A stretch of DNA of 64,000 bases from Ornithodoros turicata. Lineage: Eukaryota; Arthropoda; Arachnida; Ixodida; Argasidae. Location of the stretch: NCBI RefSeq assembly GCF_037126465.1, contig NW_026999353.1, positions 1,178,001 to 1,242,000 on the forward strand, in the 5' to 3' direction. The notes below the pieces were generated by a model. It made no database searches and was not told the DNA's origin. It was given only the letters and a program-made list of their open reading frames with translations. Position numbers and translations under genes: made by a program. This document shows, piece after piece, positions 11,060 to 22,624 of the stretch. Each line of letters begins with the position of its first letter. The first letter of the stretch is position 1.

Positions 11060-11840
11060 GAGAAAAAAAAAAAGGAAAACACGGTATCTCCCAAAAAGAA
11101 CGAAGAACTACGGCCAGAAGCAGTCCCACGGAACTGCCAATGCCAAAGATCCCTCAGATGCCTTCATTGGTCCCGGAGAACAAGGAGCAGTCAAAAACAG
11201 GGACAACGACACAAGAAGACACACAAACAGAGGCTCCACTATCAACAAGTTTTTACTGAACTACACAAGCACATTTATACCCAATGGTATAGAGGGGGAA
11301 AAAGGGGGGAAAAACGGAACACACGTGGGGGCCATAAAAACACGAGGAACAACCGGATCTAACTACTCAACTCCAGCTTTTAGTCTGCATTCCAAGAACC
11401 CAAACTCTTCCCTTGTTAGCGATATCGACGGCTCACTAACACACTTATCAGACCCATACTTCATTACCAAAAAAGGCCTCGAAAATTTCTCTTTCATTCT
11501 TGGATTTGAATCGTCCTCTAATCTTTGTTCTCGGAAACTCTGGAACGCAACCGCAGACCCTTACGTGCTCATGCAAGGTACCCCCACCCGTTTTATTTAC
11601 AGAATTCTTATGTTCCATTAAACGTTCATGTAGGTACCGGCCAGATTGGCCGACATAAACCTTATCACACGAAAGTGGGATTTCATAAACAATAGACCTT
11701 TTACATTCCACAAGAGGACACCTATGCTTCTTCTCGCACTCTAGTGATACCTGTTCTTGATTCGTTAACCTAACGAGAGAAGATAGCCTAGAAAAAGACT
11801 TAAAAACTGCAGGTACACCGAACCTTCCTGCCAATTTTTT
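11060..11840 (-). pseudogene. Penelope-like element, GIY-YIG endonuclease end
   Basis: On the minus strand a frame running from about 11834 to 11448 encodes a GIY-YIG nuclease module. VYEIPLSCDKVYVGQSG is the GIY-like and YIG-like strand pair, and LHERLMEHKN supplies the usual arginine and helix. A FKKLAGRFGVPAVF segment just upstream matches the linker that precedes the module in Penelope-like retroelements. No reverse transcriptase is present upstream, so the copy is 5' truncated. The remaining sequence towards 11060 is probably its 3' region and ends in an A/T-rich tract. Confidence 0.7.
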
Positions 11841-12134
11841 TAAATGATGAAATTAACGGTGAAGGTGGAAGTCACTGAAAAAGTTCGCCAGCTGTAGGAC
11901 TCCTCAACTTGGCACTTTCTCAGGCACTTGGGGCTTTGTATGTGTTTGTCCTTTCTATGTGTTCCGGCCTCAGAACATCACTTATCTGATGTTCAACAGT
12001 GGCCGCTTGCGTGGATCCCGTCGTATGACAGTGTGTATGAGTGAGAAAAATGTAAGAGTGAAAGGGGGATCAGTGAGAGAGGATGATTGATTTGTCCCTT
12101 CAGATGACGCGCCCTTGTAAGTCGCTATGGAAAT

Positions 12135-12212
12135 GTGTTAGCTTAGCTCAATTGGCAGAGCCCTGGAAGATGTGGGTTCGAGTCCCACATCTGGGAAACC
12201 TCTTCAATGACT
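12135..12212 (+). repeat. tRNA-derived SINE head
   Basis: A box A (TTAGCTCAATTGG) and a box B (GGGTTCGAGTCCC) are both well preserved, but the spacing leaves no room for an anticodon arm, so it is not a functional tRNA. The 3' side has the same ATCT...TTCAATGACTTC words seen in related copies in this window. Confidence 0.65.
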
Positions 12213-12317
12213 TCTTATTACGATGTTTACAATACATGATATATACATATACAATGACGATACTTTCGTGCACAAGACAGCACTTCTTCTGGTTACAAAA
12301 ATATGAACATGGTACAT

Positions 12318-12445
12318 GGTGATGGAAAGGATGCAAATATAGGTAGAAATGAAAAGAACATAATAGAAACCCAGGGGTCATGTTGCGCTATGATACCTAT
12401 TAGATTATTTTTATTATTACCTGTATTTGCATCCTTTCCATCACC
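12318..12445. repeat. Hairpin repeat
   Basis: GGTGATGGAAAGGATGCAAA on the left is inverted as TTTGCATCCTTTCCATCACC on the right, giving arms of about 26 bp around a ~75 bp AT-rich spacer. It is probably a paired element terminus. Confidence 0.55.
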
Positions 12446-14022
12446 CTGTTACCGTCTCATGCCAAAACTCCCCCGTCAACTGTATATCTGTTCCTGTATA
12501 TTGTTCATATTTTTGTAACACGAAGAAGTGCGGTCTCGTGCCCAAAATTGCTGTTACCATGTGTAAGCAAAGAAGTTGCTCCTACCGTTTCATATCACTC
12601 AGCTGAATATGGTGAGAACGTAAGCGACCTTGTGTCATGATGAAAGACGCCGGTTCAGGAGAGCATTGGAAGAACGCTCGCAATCATGTCTCGAAGTGAT
12701 TAAACCGAGATTGAAGACATTCTTGGAATTGACAAATACCACTGATTATATAAAATTTAAGAAACAAGTAAACGACACTAGACGTGTTTGCAATTCAAAA
12801 TACAGATTGAGATGGCTTCTATGGATGGACGCAGAGAAACAGCTCAGCGAGCGATGTGCACCTGGTAGGGTGACTGGCACGCAAAGAATCAGATACTCAT
12901 GGAATGATGCGACAGCACCATAAGGCACGTGTTTCACGTCACCCTCCCAGGTGTATATCCCAGTGAAGCCATCCAGTCATTGGAGGCGGGGAGACAAGAC
13001 TATCTTCAAGAGGAAAATGAGTGGCTCTGCGCTTTGCTGTCCATAAGTGTTGTGTAGGTAAGTACGTAGCCGACCTAAACAACGAGAATCGACCGAGTCA
13101 GACCACAATGATGGACAACACAAATACGTGAGCCTCAGCGTCCAGGAATTCACGAACGCCCCTCCTCTTTTCCCGTAGTTGTCGGAATAAGTGTGTAGAG
13201 TTTGCTTTGCGAAAGACAGCGAACGGCTCACTCTTGGGAGAGAGATTCAGTTCGTTTTATGCAGTTATATGGTCTCAAACAGCCCCACATTTTCGCACTA
13301 GCACGTTCCCTGCATGGCGTACGAACTTCCGGCGGCGCAATACGGCGCATTTATGCTGTACAAATCGACCAAAAAATGGCGATAACCAAACGGTGCGCAA
13401 TAAAATTGTAAGCAACGTGAACGTCGCTCCGTGTATTTCCAGTGGGACACGGCAGTGGAGCGCCGTTGAGTCGCCCTACTGCTAGGGGTGCCACCTGCAC
13501 AGAAACAAAACGAGACCTGGCACGCCTAGCGCTGGCGAGACGCAACTGAGCCGTGACCGCCATATTTAATACCGCTAACAACTATTTCAATTGAGTGCTA
13601 GCAGTTGTGTTGCCGCTGTGTCTTCCTGTCCGTGTCTGGGTTTATTTCACTATGGCCTTGTTTGTTATTGCAAAAAAAGAAAGACCATAGAAAAACATGA
13701 AAAGAGTGACCTGGGAAGCCGCCTGTTCTAGTGCTCACATGGAGGCGATGCCATGAGGTAACATGTTCCATTCATGAACTGTACATAGTAGTACAAGTCA
13801 CAATGGCAACCAATTATTCAGATTTTTCTAGAACTATGTTGTCTTTTGGAACTTTGATTGTGCAGCCTATATTGGATCCTTATGTGATTCCCCACTTGAG
13901 ATATTTTTAGTTTGCTGATCCTGTACAGTTCATTGTACTGCTGTTGTTGCTGCAGATTGCTGATTGTATTGCTGTACTGTGCTAAGGTACAAAAAGAATT
14001 GTCATATCTGCATTTGAATATT
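12446..14022. other. No gene recognised
   Basis: Several short overlapping frames on both strands near 12630-13580 look like chance. A CACCCTCCCAGGTGTATAT word at about 12939-12957 is shared with repeats at 31212 and 58951. Confidence 0.35.
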
Positions 14023-14898
14023 CAAGGTGTCCCAGAAAACGTGTCATTGAATTATAATAAAAAAACTATGCCACCTAGAGTCATGCGGTCAATGGCATTT
14101 GTTCTTACTGAGTTTTTGCCACCTCCTTATGTGAATGTCGTGTAACGTAAGTTTAATTATGTAAATTTGTGCGAGCTTAAGTCAGAAATTTGCCTAGTAA
14201 AGGTCACTTTTTTACCCCACCAATGTGAAGAGCGTGTCTAATTTAGTCAAATTAATGACAATTGACAGGGATATTCAGGAGCTATCCCATCGGAAGAGAT
14301 AGCCGAATATCATGCTTCACGGAGGTCGCACAGAATAGCACACGATGAATTTTTCAGCGCAGTCTTTGTCAGTCCGACGAAAGGAGGTTGGAAACCCAGC
14401 CCTCCCCAACGTCGCAGAAAGAGATAAAACAGGCATGGCTTATCACGTCCGACTTTCGCTGGGATAATGCTTTCCTTCTCCCAATTTTAGGAACTGTTAC
14501 TTTTTCTACTCTCACTCTGTGGGCTGGCTTCGGAACCTCCTTTCGTCGCACTGAGAGCGATTGCGCTCAAAAAGTCATCGCGCGCTATGGTCCGGTGCTC
14601 CGAAAAGCAGGATATTCGGCTATTTTTTCCGATGGGATAGCTCGTGAATATCACTGCGAATTATCATGAATTTGAGAGAATTCGGCACGCTCTTCATATT
14701 GGTGGGGTAAAAAAGTGACATTTACTTGGCAAATTTCCAAATTCAGTTCGCAAATATTTACATAATTAAACTTGGAGTACATGACATTCACATTAGGAGG
14801 TGGCAAAAACCAAATAAGAACAAATGCTGTTGACCGTATGATTCTAGGTGGCGTAGTTTTTTATTATAATTCAATGACACGTTTTCTGGGACACCCTG
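14023..14898. mobile_element. Long palindromic foldback element
   Basis: The left end CAAGGTGTCCCAGAAAACG and the right end CGTTTTCTGGGACACCCTG are inverted copies. The arms pair over roughly 300 bp or more, including the TGCCACCTCC and GTGGGGTAAAAAAGTGAC blocks. The centre, around 14450, is less similar. This is the structure of a foldback or MITE-like DNA element. Open frames inside are by-products of the palindrome. Confidence 0.75.
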
Positions 14899-16251
14899 TA
14901 TAGGAATAGTTTGTGAATACATTCCTTGTTGACATTTATATTTGCACCAGATCCCAACATTGCTGACTGATCAAAAATGTAAAAAAAAATACATGTATTT
15001 GCTCTATATAAGTGTAGTCTATTCTAGTGAGGTATTCTCTTTTCACAACACATAAGTTGCGAGACAAGGGGTTGTGGTATAGTCTAGCTTTGTTTTTGCC
15101 ACTTCACGTATATTCACTCATATTCGTCCGCACACTAGGAAGGTACAGCATGTGCATAAAGAATTGTTTCGCATGCAGCCTCACATATGACTCAGAAGAA
15201 TACATCGCTACACATTAGACGTCCAAGCATATATAATTGTACCTCATGTGCGACGGTTATTCTAAAGCATGACTTCCAAGAAGACTCTAGTTACACAGGC
15301 CCTATAAGACTGGTCTTTGCGAATCGCTTGGTAACGTGTCTCTAACTGGAAAGGTAAGAGGCAGTCGTGAACGCTGCAGACATGGTTGCACCTTACAAAT
15401 TGCTTATCATGTCTGCAAGATAAATATTAAATACGAAGTGATTTGTGCAGTAACTCCTGAGTACGGAGTTAATTCAGAGGCTGACCAGTGATGTCACCCA
15501 TGACGACAGTCACATCAATTGATTCGAACACTTTTACACACCATGGGCTGAGTTGAGTTCAAATAGCACTCTACAGAAGGATAAGGTGGACCCACTGATT
15601 TGATTTCTAGGACCTATGCTATGTCTTAACTCTTCAGATCCTTGAAGTAACATTTCTATGTGGCAATATCTGATCTGGTATTTCTGTTACGTCTGGATGT
15701 TGTGCAACCACGTGGCTTCTGGAGCTTTCATGTGCATGTTTTGTGCTCCGTTCATTAAAAATGCAGCAGCATGACGCAGCATGAAACGGGAGTGTGTGAT
15801 TCAAGAAAGCTTCTGGAAAGTGCACAGAATCCCACAAGAAGTTCAAAACGTGATTGGTATTTTGCTTACGTCGCTCGTCCCTCCATGACATCTTCGATGG
15901 TGTTACACATTGATAAATCGTACGTAAAACTTGTCAGACAGCATTATGAGGTTTCTGAAATACATAGCGTGCTCGTTTCCTGCAAAAGTAAAACGTTGTC
16001 GGCACATTCTTGCTAAAACGGCTGTCGAAACGTCAGTCTGTTTCCTAAAATAATTGACCCTACACTGTGCAACAGCTGTAAAGGGGCTAACGCAGACGCA
16101 ACTTGATACAGATTGTTCGAGCTCACAAAACACAAACAACGAGTTCCAATCACAACACCGCACAGGGATTCGTTCACGAAGGAGTTCGCAGCTGCTGCAA
16201 TGTCATGTGCAGTGTTTTCTCATCCGCCATCTTCAAGCACAGATACGTGAA
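14899..16251. other. No gene recognised
   Basis: AT-rich, with scattered short frames on both strands and nothing that I can support. Confidence 0.35.
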
Positions 16252-16312
16252 ACTGTAGTGTACAGAAGGACCTGCAGACAAGGATGAATGCGACGTGTTT
16301 AATGTGGCAGCA

Positions 16313-16860
16313 TTAGGCGAGCTGTCGAACCTCCCTTAGGGAATACCATCTGCTCGCAGAGTGGAAAGCGTAGGTACAGAGCTTGTGATGGTCGGTTAGG
16401 ATGGAGAAATCGCGACCTTCCAGGAAGAAACGGAAATGCCTGACCGCGAGGTATGCGGCCAGCGACTCTCGGCCAAAAGTACTGTAGCGCTTCTCGGTAG
16501 GTTTGTGGGCTTTGGAGAAGAAGGCTATGGGGGGCCATGCTGTGCCAATCTGCTGCTGGAACACGGCGCCGACGGCTATACCAGAGGCGTCAACCATGAG
16601 TGTCGTCGGCGCGCCGTGCCAGGGATGGCAAAGCAGAGAGCAAGCGGCGAGATCGGCCTTGATCTTGAGGAAACTTGATTCGGCATAGGAATTCCGCAGC
16701 AACTTCTGTGCAGCTCGGCTCGACTGGGTGAGAAGGGCTTCAAGGGGGGCGGAGGGTTTCCGCGCAGTCCGGAATGCAGCGCCGGTAGAAATTGATGAGG
16801 CCGAGGAAGCGCCGAAGTTGCCGAATGGATGCCGGCGTCGACTGGGGTAGCGGGACGCCG
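16313..16860 (-). pseudogene. pol: Gypsy pol remnant: RT connection and RNase H
   Basis: Minus-strand translation, with a frameshift near 16740, gives RQLRRFLGLINFYRRCIPDCAE, the hallmark segment between reverse transcriptase and RNase H in Gypsy elements. It is followed by APTTLMVDASGIAVGAVFQQ (the RNase H aspartate strand), PIAFFSKAHKPTEKRYSTFGRESLA and FRFFLEGRDFSILTDHH. Integrase and most of the reverse transcriptase are absent. The piece is joined directly to gag by deletion and cannot make a working polyprotein. Confidence 0.8.
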
Positions 16861-16871
16861 AGCGCGGACGA

Positions 16872-17624
16872 TCACGTCGGCGACGCCTGGGTGAAATGAA
16901 AACGCGGTGACAGGACAGACGCTACCATGGCGGAGAGGCGTCCATAATCTTCGCGCAGTTGGGCTATGGAATCGCCGGTCGGAAAAGTTTGCCGGACTTG
17001 GGCGGAAGGTGAAGACGCCGTGTGGGAAACAGCTGAAGGCAAGGGCGGTGCGGCGGGCATGGCTGAGATGGACTGATGGGAAAGCTCCATGATCTTGTCG
17101 GCAAGATCCGCAAGCTCTTGCAATGGCAGAGTTGACGCAGACGCTAGGATCATGTGCACGGTTGTTGGTATGCGCTGCAGGAAGAGTTGTTTGAGGAGGC
17201 TGGCATCGAAGGACAGGGCTCGCTCGCCAAGCAGCCCCTGCATGTGTCGCAATAGTTCAGATAGACAGCAGTCGCCAAGATCTTCGGAAGACAGGAGCTC
17301 TTGGAAGCGCTTGCGTTCCGAACCCGTGGTTCGCCCGAGGACAGCGGTCTTGAGCGCGTCGTACTGGTTGGCTGCGAGTGGAGCGGAAAGGATGTCGACC
17401 ACTTGGGTGGCAACGTCTTGCGGCAGTACGCTCACCACATTGCGAAATTTGGTCAGCTGTGATGTTATGCCCCCGATAGCGAACTGTCATTCCACCTGTA
17501 GGAACCACACGCCCGGACTGTGGCTCCAGAACGGCGGCAGCCGCACGGCATAGTGCTGGATTGACGACGACACTGAGGCATCGTCGGAGCCGGAGGAAGT
17601 GTTAGGGGCAGGTGGCTGTGCCAT
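16872..17624 (-). pseudogene. gag: Gypsy gag
   Basis: The frame starts at an ATG (17624) a few bases after the primer-binding site and covers 251 codons. It is interrupted by one TGA at 17487-17489, codon 46. The N-terminus is Pro/Ser-rich. The capsid-like part (QLTKFRNVVSVLP, DILSAPLAANQYDALK, RFQELLSSEDLGD, LLKQLFLQRIP) is the usual retrotransposon gag pattern that packages the element RNA. It ends in a short Pro/Ser-rich tail without a zinc knuckle. Downstream the frame shifts into pol. Confidence 0.75.
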
Positions 17625-17779
17625 GTAGCTGCAGCGTCCGGGTCACCAAACTGTAGGGTACAGAAGGACCAGCAGACAAGGCTAAATGCGACGTGTTTAA
17701 TGTGGCAGCCATGCCACAACTGAAAGAACCGATGATACGCGCGCTCGATAGACAATCATGCACGAGATACGCGTCGTGA

Positions 17780-20130
17780 CGAAATCGAACACTACGTAGG
17801 ATAACATAACCAAGGTAATAACAAAATAATCCAACAAGAAATCACAACCTAACACAACCTAGCATAACCTAAGGACTACAAGAACATTGTGGTTTTAGAT
17901 TACATCATCAACAAACACCAAAAGAAACGAACGGACTGAATGTAACATAACATGACCTAACCCAACCTAACCTAACCTAACGTAACCCAACCCAATGTAA
18001 CCTAACCCAATCTAGCACGACCCGACCGAAACCGACCTCGCTTAACCCAAACGACCCTACCACACTCCACTCCAACTCACCCTATCCTGTACTACCATAC
18101 CCTGCACCTGTCTAGCCTAGCCCAGCCTACCCTAACCTAACCTATCCTGACCTGACCTACCCTACCCTACCCTACACTAACCTATCCTCACTCACTTAGT
18201 CACTCACTCACTTACAGGGTGTCGAACCGAAACGTTTTTCGTTCCGTTTCTGTCATAACGGTCCGGTCCGCTTCTGCTCCGGAGCAACAAAATAGAGGTC
18301 CATACCAGTTTCGAACCGGTTCCGCTTCTGGTGGGCATATTCGTTCGCAGAAAAAAATATAAATATTAAAAAATATTAATAGGCAGCTGTGAAATTGGTT
18401 GCTCCTAGCTGGTTCCTGTAGGTGACTGTGTGTTCAAATAGGCTTTCCCCTTTCTTGAAGCCCATAATACAGACGGACTTGTTTGTCGTAGTGTCATACA
18501 TAAAGTACTTTCTTGCTGGATTGGTGCGATCGGGTCCCACCCGAATGTCTGTTGCTGCTTCCTAGCCAGCAAGCACCACCGCACGAGTACGACGCAAATC
18601 AAGGAACACCTCCACTCACAAACGCGCTCGACGGCTCCGTTTTCGTTTCTTCGTGTCCTGTCCACAAAGGAAGCGCCACTTCGTACGCGCTTGCCCTCGC
18701 GGATACGTAAATGTATTCAACCTCGCTGCTCCAGGGACGCGTTGCGCGACATTTCCGATAGAGAAGCCGTTACGTCTCCCCATTGGGTCGTATTTAGTTG
18801 AGGAGGGTTTCGGCGGATGAAGTTAAAACTAACACTACGGCACATTGGTCGAGAGTCACAACCGGTCAAATGTACCTCTAAGTCTATGTGCGCGAACGAT
18901 AAAACATTACAAAGGGGCCATAGTCTACCGACATACATTCCACCGTAACCGTAACCCTCGTAAAGTATCCGTGACGCGACTTCAGAACACAGGACGTCAG
19001 TTTCATTCGCTCATTCGTAGTCCAAACCGGCAAAGCTTTTCTTGGACCGAAAACCGTTAAATAAATTTTTCGGTTTTTTTCCTGAGCCAAAAAAACGTAT
19101 ACGGTTTCGATTCCGCTCCGGTTCGCACCAAAATAGCGTTTTTTTTTTTTGGTTTTCGGTTCGCTCCAACACCCTGGTCACTTAACCTATCCTACCCTAC
19201 CCTGCCGTACCCTGTGCCTAGCCTAGCCTAGCCTTGTCTAGACTAGCCTAGCCTAGCCTAGCCTAACGTAACCTAACCCAACCCAACATAACCTAACCCA
19301 AGCTAGTGTGACCCGACCGAATCCGACATCACTTAACCCACGCACCCCACCGCACTCCACTCCAACCTACCTACTCTACCCTAACCTAACCTCACTCACT
19401 TAACCTACCCTGCCCTACCGCACCCTGAGCCTAGACTAGCCCAGCCTAACCTAACATAACCTAGCCTACCATAACCTTCCCTAACCAAACGTAACCTAAC
19501 CGAACCTAACCCAAACTAGTGCGACCCGACCAAACCCAACCTCACGTAACATAACCCACCCCACTGCACTCAACTCCACCTTACCCTGCCGTACCCTACC
19601 CTACCCAAGCTACCCTTCCCTAGCCTATCCTCACTCACTTAACCTACCCTCCCATACCCTGCACCTAGCCTAGCCATGCCTAGTCTAGCCCAACCTAACC
19701 TAACCAAACCCAATGTAACCTAACCTAAGCTAGCGCGACCCGACCGAACCCAACCTTACTTAACCCAAGCCACCTCACCGCACTCCAACCTACCCTACCT
19801 CAACCTAACCTCACTCACTTAACCTACCTACATAACCTACCCTACCCTAACCTCACTCACTTAACCTACCTTACATACCCTACCCTACTCTAATCTCAGT
19901 CACTTAGCCTTCTCTACCTACCTTACCGTACCCTGCGCCTAGCCGAGCCCTAACGTAACCTAACCCAAACTAGCACGATACGACAGAACCCTTAGTCGCT
20001 TAATCCAACCGACCCCATCGCACTCCACTCCAACCTACCCTAACCTACCCTACCCAACCTCACTCACTTAACCTTCCCTACCCTACCCGACCCGACCCAA
20101 CCCACCCAAACCAACCTAACCTGACGTAGG
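17780..20130. repeat. Telomere-like CCTAA/CCTAC satellite with higher-order repeat
   Basis: Two blocks (17780-18214 and 19177-20130) consist of degenerate pentamers CCTAA, CCTAC, CCTAG and CCCAA, the complement of TTAGG-type repeats. On top of this a unit of roughly 200-250 bp recurs about five times. It is marked by CTAGCRCGACCCGACCGAA, then TTAACCCA...CCGCACTCCACTCCAACC, then ACCTCACTCACTTAACC. No coding. TTAGG is the common arthropod telomere repeat, so this may be an interstitial or subtelomeric array, though most pentamers are variants. Confidence 0.85.
18215..19176. mobile_element. hAT-like non-autonomous element in the satellite
   Basis: The element starts CAGGGTGTCGAACCGAAA and ends, reverse complemented, CAGGGTGTTGGAGCGAACC, so the ends are imperfect inverted repeats of the hAT CAGGG type. 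It is flanked by CTCACTTA (18207-18214) and GTCACTTA (19177-19184), an 8-bp duplication with one mismatch, as expected for hAT insertions. It carries no transposase. Its interior is rich in TTCGG/ACCGAAA words. Confidence 0.75.
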
Positions 20131-20340
20131 ACAACAAATTTTTCTGGCTTCTTGTGAATTCTCTTGCACATTTTGGTCCTGACACCATGACATTTAATCT
20201 TCATCCTCGTATTATTTTAAATCCTCATTTCACATTGTTTAATCCACTGGTCAAGCAATTGAATCCGGATGACTATTTGTGGATTACAACTTTTTGGTTT
20301 GTTGCCTTTCACTTGTTTGGTTTGCCTTTCACTAAACATC

Positions 20341-20520
20341 AGGTTTCTGCACTGTAATCGGATACTGCCAATCTGGATTATGATATTGTCTAACTCTTCC
20401 CATGTGTATGGATATTACCCATGTTTTCATTTAAAATGTGGGTTTCCGTACTGTAATAGGATAATGTGTGACTGTGAATGTGGCTTACGATATTGTGGGA
20501 CTATTCCCATGTAAAACAAG
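20341..20520. repeat. Short tandem duplication (~105 bp unit)
   Basis: GGTTTCTGCACTGTAATCGGATA...TTCCCATGT at 20342-20404 recurs in altered form as GGTTTCCGTACTGTAATAGGATA...TTCCCATGT at 20448-20513. No gene is evident in 20154-20590. Confidence 0.5.
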
Positions 20521-20599
20521 GATTAGAGGTGGTGGAAAAGGGACTAAATTACAACAGCATAAGGACCAAATACGATGGGAAAACTTATAGAAGAACATG

Positions 20600-22240
20600 A
20601 CAGTTAAGACTTCCTTGATATAGACGGTTTGCAATTCATCCGAAGAAACTGCTTTTGTTGACCTCTGTTTAACATTCAACCTTCGACAGATTATTGTTAA
20701 ACCTACACGTGTCACTGCCACAACCGCTAGTGTCTTTGATCTGATACTCACCACATCGCCTTGTACGTTTGGGCAGCTATCACATATTGACGGCTTGAGT
20801 GACCACTGCTCCATTCATACTGAATTAACCGCGGTCATTCCCAAAATTAACCCAAGACGAAAGGTGATTAGGAACTATACAGCAGGCAGTTATGATGCCA
20901 TGGTTCAAGAACTCACCTCTTTTTACTGTACGCTTGAGTCTGAATTTTCACTTAGTTCAGTTGAGTGCAATTGGACCTTATTCAAAACAAAGCTTAACAG
21001 CCTCACAGAAAAGTACGTCCCCACAGCTATCAGCAAAAGCAGTAAAGGGAATCAAGGGAATAAAGTAAAGGGAATGTGGTTCAACCACAGTCTCCTTCGT
21101 CTTGGGACTAAAAATAAACTGTTGTATCGGAAAGCCAGGTTATCTAGCGCTCCTAGAACTTGGGAAGCCTATCGGACTGCCGGTAAGATATACTCCAGGG
21201 CTCTGACCAGGTCCAAGTGTTTCTTTTTTAGAACCGCATTACCTGCATTACTCTCGAGCAATCCTCGTCAATTCTGGAAAGTCATCAACCCGAAGGAGGG
21301 GCCTGACAGCCATATACGTGCCACTTCTGGTGATTTACTCCCTGACGAATCATGTGCATGAGCATTCAACTCATTCTTTCTGTCGGTTTTCACAAGGAAT
21401 TCCTGGTCACGTCCACCAAGCATACCCGTATGTAACATTCCTCCCATGGGAAATATCACTGTCCACCTTCGCGGCATTGAAAAGTTGATGGATGACTTGA
21501 AAACATCCTCATCTTCAGGATTAGACAATATCAACTCAAAAATACAAAAACAATAAGTAGTTCTTTTCTGACACAAATCTTTACGCAGTCGCTCGCAACG
21601 GGAGATATCCCCCACGACTGGCACCTGAACAAAGTAATCCCCATCTTTAAAAGTGGAGAAAGGTCATGAGTTGAAAACTACTCACCTGTGTCGCTAACAT
21701 GTATCCCATGTAAGTTACTAGAACATATAATTTTCTCAAACTTAATGCCATACCTGGAGCGGAACACACCTTGCCCTCTTTTCTTATGACCATTTTATAA
21801 TAGTGACTCTGGTTTCCAGACAGACGCTATCTTCTTAGACTTTTCGAAAGCCTTCGATAAGATTTCTCACTCTCTTTGATTGAAAAAGTTATCAGCACTA
21901 AACATCTACCCACCGGTGCTCGACTGGATTTGGAACTTTCTAAGTGATCGTCAGCAGTGCGTTTTTTTTAAACAACGTCCTGCCTGAACTCTCTACTGTC
22001 TTATCCGGTGTCCCCCAAAGCTCTGTCCTTGGTCGTCTTCTGTTTGTAGTTTATATTAATGATCTTCCTTCTACCTTAACTTCTAAGGTAAGACTATTTG
22101 CAGACCACTGCGTAATATATCGTAGAATTTCTTCGGGGGACGAGCATGTAGCATTGCAGAACGACCTTAACAAAATAAACACCTACACTTACATGGCACC
22201 TACATACACCTACATGGCAAATACAAAGTAGTGAATTTCT
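20600..22240 (+). pseudogene. CR1/L2-like LINE ORF2, frameshifted
   Basis: The translation begins inside the endonuclease domain (FVDLCLTFNLRQIIVKPTR, VFDLILTT, then LSDHCSI, the SDH catalytic motif). It continues through the linker into reverse transcriptase: FLDFSKAFDKISHS near 21830, LSGVPQSSVLGRLLF near 22000 and RLFADHCVIYR near 22100. The FADD box has become FADH, and the preceding block carries two substitutions (G to S, P to R), so the enzyme is dead. Several frameshifts separate the parts. The sequence stops in a CACCTACAT-type repeat, so thumb and 3' end are missing. A thumb-to-tail piece of a similar LINE is at 43625-44697. Confidence 0.8.
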
Positions 22241-22624
22241 CCTGTAACCTTGACATCATCACTTTGGCTTACACGTTACATAACATTCCACTGTTGCATG
22301 TGCATTGGTGGTAACTATAAATATTGGAGCTATTTCCCTTAATAAAAGTAGGGATTACTTTGGCTGTTCGGTCCCTCAAGAAATACACTATCAAGGAACA
22401 TTTCATTGACAAGATACGTAAGGCTTACCACAAAGTACTGAAAGTCGAGTGCAATATGTATGGATGGTATATGCCTTCTCAATGCTCTTTAGTTTCCCGA
22501 GCCCGTCCAAGGCCTTCCACATACCCGTCCACCCCTAATGCTCTCGTCTTTCAGTACACTGTCCTCCAATTTCTCAGAGCTTTTATCACGGAGATAGCTT
22601 CTACCCCGCAGGTGGGGGGGGTGG
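22241..22624. other. No gene recognised
   Basis: Sequence between the LINE relic and the next TIR element. It has an open frame on the plus strand but no recognisable product, and ends in a G-run. Confidence 0.3.

Larger units (their letters stand above)
16252..17712 (-). mobile_element. Gypsy-type LTR retrotransposon, internally deleted
   Basis: On the minus strand the order is LTR end (17712-17651), primer-binding-like TTTGGTGACCCGGACG, gag, a piece of pol, then a matching LTR end (16312-16252). About 60 bp of LTR sequence is shared between the ends (GTTTAATGTGGCAG, GTACAGAAGGACC). The bases after the 5' LTR look like a tRNA primer site. Gag runs straight into the reverse transcriptase connection and RNase H, so the zinc knuckle, protease and most of the reverse transcriptase are missing. 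The LTRs themselves appear truncated. Confidence 0.8.

Noticed and set aside
12135..12205. tRNA gene
   Set aside because: Boxes A and B are good, but there is no space for an anticodon arm. It is a SINE head.
14388..14669. 93-codon protein frame
   Set aside because: It lies across the centre of a long palindrome and is explained by its symmetry.
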